From: Streptomyces sp. CB00316
GTDB lineage: Bacteria; Actinomycetota; Actinomycetes; Streptomycetales; Streptomycetaceae
Length of the DNA stretch: 64,000 nucleotides
Assembly: GCF_001905595.1 (NCBI RefSeq)
Contig: NZ_LIXI01000003.1
Span: 62,001 to 126,000, forward strand
Direction of reading: 5' to 3'
Shown here: one piece after another, positions 43,701 to 50,837 of the stretch
Numbering within the stretch: position 1 is the first letter of the stretch
How the letters are laid out: each line of letters starts with the position of its first letter
Program-made: the position numbers and the translations under genes
Notes under the pieces: model-generated
Told to the model about the DNA's origin: nothing
Seen by the model: only the letters and a program-made list of their open reading frames with translations
Databases searched by the model: none

Positions 43701-44103
43701 CGGTTTCGCCCAGTTGCCGACCGTCACGGAACAGGCGCCACTCGGTCCCGTTGGAGTAGAGCAGGTTGGGCAGGTTCCGGAGCTTCTCCCACTGTTCCCG
43801 GTTCCTCCCGCCGAACGTTTCCGGGTCGACGGACAGCCCGGGCCGCTTGAGCTCGATGTAGCCCGTCAGGTCACCGCCGGCGCGTACGGCATAGTCGGGA
43901 CGAACACCGAGATCGGCCAGGCGGTATTCGTCATGCCAGGTGACCTCATGTTGGTCGTGCCGCTTTCCCACAGCCTGAAGCAGAACTTCGAGCGGCCCAC
44001 GGATCGATGCCTCGGCGCTGCCGCCACCGGATAACTTGATCTTCGTCTGACGGCCGAATTCCGACACGGCGGCCAACAGCCAGCCGTAAAGCACCTCTGA
44101 CAT
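40792..44103 (-). CDS. single-chain restriction-modification enzyme (type IIG / type ISP-like, N6-adenine methyltransferase)
   Basis: A 1103-aa protein. Near the N-terminus lies a PD-(D/E)xK-like nuclease site (LGVRPDYAV, then GYIELKRPGLSV at about residues 65-90). A helical linker leads to the SAM motif I IVDPAMGTGTYLHTI and the catalytic motif IV VVIGNPPYDDKAENRG, marking an N6-adenine methyltransferase. The C-terminal third probably contains target recognition and ends with the type ISP-like stretch WSYHVGGMKVVNKWFGYRK. One polypeptide would thus cut and methylate DNA. Base composition is visibly less GC-rich than neighbours. ATG 44103 follows GGGGGGAAT. No specificity or helicase subunit is adjacent. 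Confidence 0.88.
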   Translation of the reverse strand: MSEVLYGWLLAAVSEFGRQTKIKLSGGGSAEASIRGPLEVLLQAVGKRHDQHEVTWHDEYRLADLGVRPDYAVRAGGDLTGYIELKRPGLSVDPETFGGRNREQWEKLRNLPNLLYSNGTEWRLFRDGRQLGETVHFKGTLGSAGEKLAPADPAAFDALLKVFLHWKPPHISNVSRLVQHLAPLCRLLRSAVLEQLAAEAKSSDPDDDLRARPFTGLKNEWRRLLFPTADDATFADGYAQAVTFALLLARSEDILLEGVGLHDVGRSLNADHALMGRALQLLTDNVNERFSVTLDLLQRTIAKVNWPAIRTGNRDAYLHLYEHFLTVYDPDLRQKSGSYYTPYQVVEDMVRLTEDVLCTRLDQRAGFGEEDVRIVDPAMGTGTYLHTIIDRVAEQASDRSGPAMASDAISRLASRLYGFELQMGPFAVAELRTSDLLKRHGSALPDGGLSLFVTDTLDNPFVEEEHLSYDALSASRRRANRIKASTPVNVVIGNPPYDDKAENRGGWVEKRGGGQEPPLLDGFRLPGNGRYEHVLKNMYVYFWRWATWKVFDAHQNDRHGVVCFISPSGWATGPGGRGMRSYLRRTCDEGWIINLSPEGHRAEVATRVFPGVAQPLAICIFVRRAGEAVEGGDRRARVHYRAVAGSRDEKFRQLRGIRLDDEGWRETHSEGVDPFTPSTRSGWQDFPALSELLPWNTLGITANRSWSSNPSAETLRRRWARLVRESDPATKSVLFKETCDRTLTSRTEPLPGVPTRSGTVNDEADTRPELVRISLRSFDRQWLISDNRVLDYPRPSLWASAQSGHQLFLNQQSSHEIDSGPAVVATHLLPDTHHFNGRGGRVMPLLHPDGSPNVAPGLLAHLTRVMGAGPVGAADLAAYIAGVTGHSGFTERFAEELLTPGVHLPLTRDPDLWHRATALGTEILWASTYGQRFSDPTAGRPLGEVRFSSGDERQVRYLSNIGRDVPDHVRYEAETQTLRLGEGSFAPIPPAVWSYHVGGMKVVNKWFGYRKAKPTSKRTSPLDDLHVESWPTEWTKELVELLSVLRRITDLAPAQGDLLTDILAGPVSTREELITAGVIFAREVDRKPRHRPVGTLFTDSEET

Positions 44104-44184
44104 ATTCCCCCCGGTTCGAGCCGGACGGGGGGGAGCTTAGCTACGCATCGTGCGTAACGGAAGACGCACTGTTACTCAAGGGGC

Positions 44185-44826
44185 TCAAGGGGCCTCTGAC
44201 GGCGTCGGGGACGGCATGTTCTCCGTCCCGACCCCCGCCTCCACCAGAAAAGCGCTCGGTTCGCCGGTCCACGACACGTATAGATCGTCCCGTGCCCGCG
44301 TGCAGGCCACGAAGAGCAGGCAGCGTTCCGCCAGCAGATCGACGGCGTGCTGAAGGCGGTCCACCTCCAGCGGCGTCACCGCCTTCGGATACGGCAGAGC
44401 CTCGGCACCCACGCCGATGACCGCGACGCACCGGAACTCCAGGCCCTTGAACGCGTGCATGGTGCCGACCTGTACGGCGTCCGCCTCCGCGACGGTGTCC
44501 CCCCGCAGCCGAGCCGCGGCGATCCCGGCCTGACTGAGTCGCTGCACCGTCTTGTCGCCGTTCTTGTTGAACCGGGCGCTCAATCCGATCTCACCTGCGG
44601 CGATCCCGTTGTCGAGCCAGCCGCGCACCCGTTCCACGAGTCCGTCCAGCTCCGCCGCCTCCGAGTCGGTCGCGAGCATCTCCGGCCTCGTGCCGTGCAA
44701 GGACGAGCGGTAGCCCAGCAGGGTCTCGTTACGCGTGTCGTCGGCGAGCTGTTCGAAGGGGCGGCCCACCAGGAGCGCCGTCGACCAGCTGGGGATCTCG
44801 TGCGTGGAGCGGTGGAGCACACACAT
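44185..44826 (-). pseudogene. C-terminal fragment of a UvrD/Rep-type DNA helicase
   Basis: Only the end of the helicase survives. HRSTHEIPSWSTALLVGRPF matches the start of the second RecA domain, VQVGTMHAFKGLEF is motif V, and LLFVACTRARDDLYVSW is motif VI. Walker A and motifs Ia to III are absent. Upstream of about 44815 the frame runs into sequence that is coding on the other strand, so the 5' two thirds have been lost. It sits 81 bp from the restriction-modification gene and could be a remnant of a larger defence or repair locus. Confidence 0.75.
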
Positions 44827-45414
44827 GAACCCGCAACAGCCCGACGAGCACCAGTACCCCGAACAGCACGGCCGGCCCACCACGCCGTGGGGAGCGCCTC
44901 CGCAAGGGACTCCGCCCGTGCCCCCTGCTCCGCGGAAGCCGTCGCGAGGCAAGGCCTGGGTGACCCACGGGCCCGTCGGGGCCGTCGTCCTGTTCCTGGG
45001 CGTCGGCATTGCATCTCGGACGACGAGGCCCGGGCCGAGACCTCGAACGCCGGTCGCACCCCGAAGGTCACCCTGACCAGGACCGTGACCAGGAGGTGGA
45101 GGTGCCCGGTCCGAAGGTCACCGTCACGAAGACGGCCACTGTCACCGCCGAAGCCGCCGAAGCCCAAGGGGCCGCCCACCACCGTGGGAGGGGACGGCGA
45201 ATACCTGGTGGAGGAGGAGATGCGCGCCGGTACGTACAGGACGGCCGGCCCGGGGGACTCCTTCGGCTGCTACTGGGAGCGCGCGAGGAACTCCAGCGGA
45301 GAGTTCGACGCCGTCATCGCCAACGGCAACCTGGGGGGCAGCGGGCGGGTCACCGTCAACAACGGGGAGATTTTCAAGTCCACCGGCTGCCAGGACTGGA
45401 AGAAGGCCGGCTGA
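44825..45414 (+). pseudogene. frameshifted membrane-anchored or exported protein
   Basis: Reading starts at ATG 44825 (MNPQQPDEHQYPEQHG, Pro-rich, then GPVGAVVLFLGVGIA, a membrane segment) after a GGAG ribosome site. The frame then shifts near 45012 to SDDEARAETSNAG, again near 45090 to EVEVPGPKVTVTKTATVTAE, and again near 45165 to PKGPPTTVGGDGEYLVEEEM. It ends FKSTGCQDWKKAG at TGA 45412-45414. The conserved C-terminal domain (AGTYRTAGPGDSFGCYWERA) is known from Streptomyces surface proteins of unknown function. Three shifts in 160 bp suggest decay or poor base calls. The end overlaps the convergent amidohydrolase by 41 bp. Confidence 0.65.
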
Positions 45415-46204
45415 CCGCCCCCACCAGCTCCGCCAGCGCCCCCGCGAGCGCGTCGAGTCCAGGTCCCGCGGGCCCGCCCGGCTCGGTCATGTACGTGTCG
45501 CGGCGGATCTCGATCATCAGGGCCGTGACCCGGCGGTCCGTGCCGTAGTGCTTCAGCGGGACGTACGTTCCGGCGAACGGGCTGTCGACGCCCGTCCCGC
45601 CGAAACCGGCGAACGCCTCCTCCGCGAGGGCGCTTAGCTCCGGCGGGGTGTGGAACGGGTCGGTGCCCAGGCAGACGGGCGGGCGGGGGCCCGTGCCGTG
45701 GAGTTCGTACGGGAGCGGCGCCGCCGGGTAGGAGTGGACGTCGACGATCACCGCGCGACCCGTGGCGGCGATCCGGGCGTCGACCGCCTCCGTCATGGCC
45801 TGCGCGTACGGGTGGAAGTAGCGGTCCAGCAGGGGGCGTTGGTCCGCGCCCGGGGCGCGCAGGCGTTCGCGGTGGGTCGTGTGTGTGTAGACCGCGCCCA
45901 TGCCCACGGCGCGCATCTCCTCGCGGTCGTCCGGGAAGCGTTCGGGGTCGACGACCAGGCGGGAGAGGGCGTTGACGTAACGCCAGGGCCGAACCGAGCA
46001 GGACTCGGCCGCGCGGGTGGCCAGTTCGGCTGTGTGGGAGTCGGTGATGTGGTCGAGTTCCCGCTCCAGAGCTCCGTCGTCCAGCAGGATTCCGCCGCGT
46101 ACCTCCTCGGGAATCGTCCGGGATCCGTGCGGCACGTGCAGCAGTACCGGGGAGTCGGGGTTTCCGGGGAGGAGGTGGAACGACGACTGGGGGGCGGTGC
46201 TCAT
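45374..46204 (-). CDS. N-formylglutamate amidohydrolase family protein
   Basis: A 276-aa zinc-hydrolase-fold protein. LLHVPHGSRTIPEEVR, DHITDSHTAELA and IVDVHSYPAAPLPYELHG contain the expected His/Glu/Asp metal and catalytic positions, and MIEIRRDTYM is the conserved C-terminal motif. N-formylglutamate deformylases release formate and glutamate at the end of one histidine degradation route, but many homologues act on other N-acyl compounds, and no hut genes are nearby. ATG 46204 starts the conserved region. The 3' end overlaps the frameshifted gene on the other strand. Confidence 0.88.
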   Translation of the reverse strand: MSTAPQSSFHLLPGNPDSPVLLHVPHGSRTIPEEVRGGILLDDGALERELDHITDSHTAELATRAAESCSVRPWRYVNALSRLVVDPERFPDDREEMRAVGMGAVYTHTTHRERLRAPGADQRPLLDRYFHPYAQAMTEAVDARIAATGRAVIVDVHSYPAAPLPYELHGTGPRPPVCLGTDPFHTPPELSALAEEAFAGFGGTGVDSPFAGTYVPLKHYGTDRRVTALMIEIRRDTYMTEPGGPAGPGLDALAGALAELVGAVSRPSSSPGSRWT

Positions 46205-46278
46205 GAAGCGGGTCCTTCACGGCCGGGGCTGGGGTCCTGATCGTTTCATCTGCGGGCGCCAGTTGGCGGACCGCGGTG

Positions 46279-47268
46279 TCAGTTGGCGGAGCCGATCACC
46301 GGGTAGTGGTCGGAGAGGTTCGTGTATGTGTAGTTCTTGCCCCAGCTGGAGACCGTCCAGGGGGCGCTCTGCTCCTTGATCACATCGTTCTTCCAGCCCG
46401 ACGGCTTCGCGTGGCCGGCGCGGTGCAGGACGTGGTCCAGGTCCTCGCGGGGGTCGTTCGGGTAGCGCTCGGCGGCGATCGAGTTGTCGCGGGTGTCGAA
46501 GGAGTACGGATGGCCCGTCTTGGTGTCGGCCGCAGTCAGGTCCGCGTCCTTGAGGAAGGAGGCGTACTCGGCGGAGTGCCCGTCCACGTTGAAGTCGCCC
46601 GCCACGATGACCTGTTCGGCGGCCGGGATCTTCTTGGCGTCCAGGAAGGCGTCCATCGCCTTGAACTGGAGGCTGCGCATCCGGGCGGCCTCGCCCGCCG
46701 AACAACCGGGGTCGGTCGACTGGGCGTGGGTGCCGACGACATGGACACGGGTGCCGTTGACGTTCAGCACGGTGTAGGCGAAGCCCTTGTTGGACCACCA
46801 GTCGCCGCCGCAGGCGTCCTTGAAGACGTACTGCTCCTTGCGCACGATCGGCCACTTGCTCAGGATCGTGACGCCGCCGTCCTCCGGGGTCGTCGCCGAG
46901 TACGAGCCGCTCGTGGCGTCCCAGCCGCTCTTGCTCCGGCCGACCACCGGGGTCTGGTACGGGTACTGGGCGGCGGAGTTCCGCAGCAGGGCGTCGGAGG
47001 CCCCGTTGTCGAAGGCCTCCTGGATCACGACCACGTCGTTGCCCCGGAAGAACGAGGTCTTCGGGATCTCTGCCGCCCGGTGGTCCTGGCCCCAGTTGGG
47101 GTACAGGGTCTTGCTGAAGATGAACGCGTTGTACGAGAGCACCCGCAGCGACGGGGTGTCGGCGGTGGTCGCCGCTGCGGCCTGGGGCGTGTTCACGGCC
47201 AGCGGGACGGCGGCGATCGCGGCGGAGAGGGCCACGCCGGAAAGGCGGCGGAACGTGGAGTGCGGCAC
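46279..47268 (-). CDS. secreted sphingomyelin phosphodiesterase (sphingomyelinase C)
   Basis: A 329-aa endonuclease/exonuclease/phosphatase-fold enzyme. A signal peptide covers about residues 1-31 (FRRLSGVALSAAIAAVPLAV, cleavage near AAA). The mature part has LRVLSYNAFIF, VVVIQEAFDN (Glu metal ligand), VVGTHAQSTDPGC, VIVAGDFNVDGH and the terminal TNLSDHYPVIG with the catalytic Asp-His. These match bacterial neutral sphingomyelinases, which release phosphocholine. GTG 47268 is preferred over ATG 47316 because GGAG lies 5 nt before it. Choline released by such enzymes could feed the betaine genes 5 kb away, which is inference. Confidence 0.88.
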   Translation of the reverse strand: MPHSTFRRLSGVALSAAIAAVPLAVNTPQAAAATTADTPSLRVLSYNAFIFSKTLYPNWGQDHRAAEIPKTSFFRGNDVVVIQEAFDNGASDALLRNSAAQYPYQTPVVGRSKSGWDATSGSYSATTPEDGGVTILSKWPIVRKEQYVFKDACGGDWWSNKGFAYTVLNVNGTRVHVVGTHAQSTDPGCSAGEAARMRSLQFKAMDAFLDAKKIPAAEQVIVAGDFNVDGHSAEYASFLKDADLTAADTKTGHPYSFDTRDNSIAAERYPNDPREDLDHVLHRAGHAKPSGWKNDVIKEQSAPWTVSSWGKNYTYTNLSDHYPVIGSAN

Positions 47269-47428
47269 GAGGTCTCCTGCTGAATGAGTGGGGGCGTACC
47301 GGGTGACACCCATCAAAGCAGCGGGAGTTACCCACGGGTAGACATCGGATGCCGTGAGTCTGTCCGGTCGGATGCCATCAGGATTCGGCCATGGACCCGC
47401 CCGACCGCGCCCGGTTCAGCTCGGCGTA

Positions 47429-47870
47429 TCAGCCCAGCGCGGCGTAGACGATGAGGTTGTCCACGGGGTGCCCCTCCGCGTCGAACGCGCCGTCGCAGGT
47501 CACCAGCCGCAGCGTGCTGCTCTTGGTGGCACCGTAGACCCGCTCGGTGGGGAACGCGTTCTTGGCTACGGTCTCCTTGCCCGTGACGGTGAAGCGCAGC
47601 GACTTCCCGTCGCCGTTCCGGACGCGTACCTCGGCGCCCTTGCGGATGTCCCTGAGGTCGTGGAAGACGGCCCGGCCGAAGCGGGTGTCGTTGTGGCCGA
47701 TCAGGACGGCCGATCAGGACGGCCGGGTACGGCTCCGCCCGTGTACCAGCCGGCCGTCATGCCCTTCTCCGCGGGCGGGACCTCGACCGTGCCGTCCGCG
47801 TTGAGCCCAAGGCGCATGAGCGAGCTGCTGATCTTGAGGGAGGGGATGGTGACCTGGGTGCGGGGTGCGC
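47429..47870 (-). pseudogene. remnant of a class E/F sortase
   Basis: The C-terminal part of a Streptomyces sortase is present in two frames. TQVTIPSLKISSSLMRLGLN leads through EVPPAEKGMTAGWYTGGAVPG and then hits a stop inside a duplication. The rest, in another frame, runs from GHNDTRFGRAVFHDLRDI to the catalytic region TLRLVTCDGAFDAEGHPVDN (active-site Cys in LVTCDG) and ends VYAALG at TGA 47429-47431. The N-terminal anchor is gone: its place is taken by the truncated sensor kinase, whose HELRTP abuts the sortase sequence directly. Confidence 0.8.
47696..47721. repeat. 13-bp tandem duplication inside the sortase remnant
   Basis: GCCGATCAGGACG occurs twice in direct succession (47696-47708 and 47709-47721). 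On the coding strand the second copy disrupts the frame between TGGAVPG and IGHNDTRFG and creates a stop. It is a slippage-type duplication and inactivates the sortase by itself. Confidence 0.9.
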
Positions 47871-49150
47871 AGCTCATGGGCCACATCGCTGACCATGGCC
47901 TTGCGCTGCTCCTCCAGACGCGCCCGGTGCGCCGACATGTCGTTGAACGCGGCGGTCAGCCGGCCGATCTCGTCGTCCCCCGAGACCGGCACGGAGGCGT
48001 GCTCCTGACCGTCCCGCATCCGCTGTGCGGCCCCGGTCAGCGCGTGCAGCGGGCGGACCAGCCGGGCGCCCGCCAGCACTGATGCGCCCACGGTCAGCGC
48101 CAGGACCAGCGCCGCCGCACCGGCGATCTTCGCGGTGTTGGCGGGGGAGAGGTCGAAGCCGGGCACCGTGGCACCGCCCTCGTCCCCGATGAACAGGAGC
48201 GCGGGGGAGGCCACGTACGAGCTGAGCTGTTCGCTGCGTGCCGTCCCCACGCACGAGGCGATGGCCCGGTCGTCCTCCCCGGTGAACTCCCGGGGCGGCT
48301 CGACCGCCGGGGCGGGGCCCGCCTCGCGCGCGTCGCTCGGCACAGGAGCGGGCCGGGGAGCAGGGCCGGGCACGGGCACGGCGGCCGCCCCGCCCCAGGA
48401 GAGGTCCTGGTTCAGCCGCACCTCGCCGCGGCCCTGGCGCTTCAGGCAGGCGTCGGCCAGGTCGTTGAGCGCGGTGAGCGCCTTCTTCTCCGTACGGGTC
48501 GGGCTGTCCAGGTCCGAGGGATCGCAGCGGGTACCCAACGCCCGTTCGGGGTCGTTGCCCACCATCTGCACCCGGGGCCGGCCGCTCGGCCCGACGACCG
48601 CGTCCGCGGCGATCCCCGCCCGGTTCGGGCACACCGCCTGCCGGTCGGCGGTCCGCCGAAGCGCCGCGCGCTCGGCCGCCGGCAGCAGGAACGGCCCCAC
48701 CGCACGCGGGTCGACCCGGTCCGCGGCCGTGCCCTGTCCCTCGGTGCTCCGGGCGGCCAGCACGGTGTCCACGGACAACGGGTCGACCACCGCCGAGGCC
48801 TCCGGCGGCAGCGCGGGCAAAGTCGCCGCGGTGGCGGAGTCGGCCAGCGGCTGCCTGCTCCGCGTGGTCAGCGCCACGCGCCGGCCCGACTGTTCGGCCA
48901 GCTCCCGTACGGTCGCGTCCACCCCGTCCCAGGTCGGGTGGCGGGCCGCGTAGCCGAGCAGGGTGTCGCAGATCCGGGCGTCGGCGGTGAGGTTCTGGCC
49001 CTGCTCCTGTCTGATCGCGCCCGAGGTCGTCTGGACGGCGAGCCAGGCGGTGGCCGCCACCGAACACGCGGCGACCAGCGCCGACACGCCGAGCAGCCGC
49101 CCCAGCAGGCTCCGCCGCAACGGCACCCGGGAGGACAGGTCCCTACGCAC
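47865..49150 (-). pseudogene. truncated sensor histidine kinase
   Basis: It starts at GTG 49150 and has a first membrane segment (LLGRLLGVSALVAACSVAAT). A large extracytoplasmic domain of about 280 residues with several Cys follows, then a second membrane segment (AKIAGAAALVLALTVGASVL), a HAMP linker (SGDDEIGRLTAAFNDMSAHR) and the phosphoacceptor box VSDVAHELRTP. There the kinase ends: the rest of the dimerisation domain and the whole ATPase domain are missing, and the DNA passes straight into sortase coding sequence in another frame. A nominal open frame runs on to 47714 but is junk. It cannot act as a kinase. Confidence 0.82.
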
Positions 49151-49280
49151 GCCGTGCGGCCTTCGCCGGGCCGGTCAGCTTGTAGCCGACCCCGAAGACG
49201 GTGAGCAGGCGCACCGGCCGCCGGGGAGCCGGCTCGACCTTCTTGCGCAGGTTCATGACGTGCACGTCGGCTACCGGGTG
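49143..49280 (-). pseudogene. C-terminal remnant of an OmpR-family response regulator
   Basis: About 40 residues of the winged-helix end of an OmpR/PhoB regulator remain: ADVHVMNLRKKVEPAPRRPV followed by RLLTVFGVGYKLTGPAKAAR, with the stop TAG (49143-49145) overlapping the kinase GTG start. This is the normal order and coupling of a two-component operon. The receiver domain and most of the effector domain are absent. Beyond about 49280 the sequence shows no homology to a regulator. Confidence 0.78.
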
Positions 49281-49535
49281 ATGAGGGGGCGGGTACCGGA
49301 CCGGGGAGGGGACGGCGTACCGGCGCTGATCCGGAGGCGACGGGTCCGGTGTGGACTTGTGATCAAAGCTGCGCAGATGTCGTACGGGAGTGATCGAAGC
49401 GGCATGGAGAAGTGGGCGGGAGCGGGCGGGAAAGGGCGTGATTCCGCCCCACCGGTTGACGGAACCTCCTTATAGTGGTGCCGCGTTGATCGTATGGTCG
49501 CAACGCGCGAAGCCGTCGCTACTGGAGTCCGTACG

Positions 49536-50837
49536 ATGACGAACCCCTCGTCCGCCACGCCCGTGCCCCCGGCCGGTGGAGGTGATGGCTGCCCCATGGG
49601 CTACGACAAGGGAGCCGTTCCGCTCAGCGGGCCCGCCTTCCACACCGAACCCCAGGTGCTCTACCGCTCGATGCGGCGCGACCACGGCCCCGTCGTCCCG
49701 GTCGAGCTGCCCGGCGGGTTCCCCGCCTGGCTGGTGATCGGCTACCGGGAACTCCACCAGGTCACCAGCGACGGGGAGTTGTACCCCCGGGACGTCTCCC
49801 TGTGGAACCAGTGGGAGAACATCCCTGCGGACTGGCCGCTGCTCCCCATGGTGGGAACTCCCATGCCGTCCATCTACTTCACCGCCGGAGCCGAGCACCG
49901 GCGCCATGTGGAGATGGTCGTCCCGGCGCTCGAAGCGGCCGACCCCTTCGAGATCCGGCAGCACTGCGAGCAACTGGCGGACCGGCTCATCGACGCCGTG
50001 TGCAGCCGGGGCACCGCCGACCTCGTCGCCGAGTTCGCCGAGCCGCTCCCCGTCCTCGTGCTCGCCCGGCTCGTCGGCTTCCCCGACGACGAGGGCGCCG
50101 ACATCGCCCAGGTGCTCAAGGACCTGGCCGACGGCGGGCCCGGCGCCCAGAAGGCCCACCTGCGCTTCGGCGAGCACATGCACCGGCTCGTCGCGGCCAA
50201 GCGGGCCCACCCCGGGGACGACGTCACCTCACGGATGCTCGCCCACCCCGAAGCGTTCACCGACGAGGAGTACGCGCTCGACCTCATGGCCATCACGGCC
50301 GCCGGGCACCTGACCACCGCCGACTGGATCAGCAACTCCACCCGGCTCATGCTCACCGAGGACCAGTTCGCGGACGCCCTCTCCGGCGGCCGGCACAGCG
50401 TCGCCGAAGCCATGAACGAGGTGCTCTGGGAGGACGGCCCGACCCAGATCCTGGCCGGCCGGTGGGCCTCGCGCGACGCCCGGCTCGGCGGGCAGAACAT
50501 CGCCCGCGGCGACATGCTGCTCCTCGGCCTCGGCGCCGCCAACGCCGATCCGCACATCCGGCAGCAGGTCACGGACCAGGCGGTCCGCTCCGGGCGGGGT
50601 GGCAACAGCGCCCACATGGCGTTCAGCCACGGCGAGTACCGCTGCCCCTTCCCCGCGCAGGAGATCGCCGAGATCATCGCCCGTACCGGCATCGAGGTGC
50701 TGCTGGACCGGCTGCCCGACCTCGAACTGGCCGTCCCGGCGACGGAGCTGGTGCGCAGGCCCTCCGCCTTCCTGCGCGGGATGACCGCGCTGCCCGTCCG
50801 CTTCACCCCCGTTCGCACGACAGGAGACGCGTTGTGA
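49536..50837 (+). CDS. atypical cytochrome P450 (CYP157-like, no EXXR arginine)
   Basis: A 433-aa P450. The I helix is degenerate (LMAITAAGHLTTADWISN). The heme loop FSHGEYRCPFPAQEI keeps the axial Cys (residue 370) but has Pro where Gly is usual. The K-helix motif reads E-V-L-W (residues 295-298), so the normally invariant Arg of EXXR is Trp. Loss of that Arg is a known trait of the CYP157 family in streptomycetes. ATG 49536 follows GGAG by 8 nt, and a TATAGT -10-like hexamer lies at 49471-49476. The stop overlaps the second P450 (GTGA), so the two are made together. The substrate is unknown. Confidence 0.87.
   Translation: MTNPSSATPVPPAGGGDGCPMGYDKGAVPLSGPAFHTEPQVLYRSMRRDHGPVVPVELPGGFPAWLVIGYRELHQVTSDGELYPRDVSLWNQWENIPADWPLLPMVGTPMPSIYFTAGAEHRRHVEMVVPALEAADPFEIRQHCEQLADRLIDAVCSRGTADLVAEFAEPLPVLVLARLVGFPDDEGADIAQVLKDLADGGPGAQKAHLRFGEHMHRLVAAKRAHPGDDVTSRMLAHPEAFTDEEYALDLMAITAAGHLTTADWISNSTRLMLTEDQFADALSGGRHSVAEAMNEVLWEDGPTQILAGRWASRDARLGGQNIARGDMLLLGLGAANADPHIRQQVTDQAVRSGRGGNSAHMAFSHGEYRCPFPAQEIAEIIARTGIEVLLDRLPDLELAVPATELVRRPSAFLRGMTALPVRFTPVRTTGDAL

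Noticed and set aside
44185..45009. Full 274-codon frame as an intact helicase-related gene
   Set aside because: The first 60 codons are antisense to the gene starting at 44825 and show no helicase motifs; only the downstream part is genuine.
47714..49150. Intact 478-aa sensor kinase
   Set aside because: The last 50 codons are out-of-frame sortase sequence; the ATPase domain is absent.
49455..49476. Vegetative promoter TTGACG / TATAGT before the P450 pair
   Set aside because: The two hexamers are only about 10 nt apart, too close for a -35/-10 pair. Only the -10-like element is plausible.
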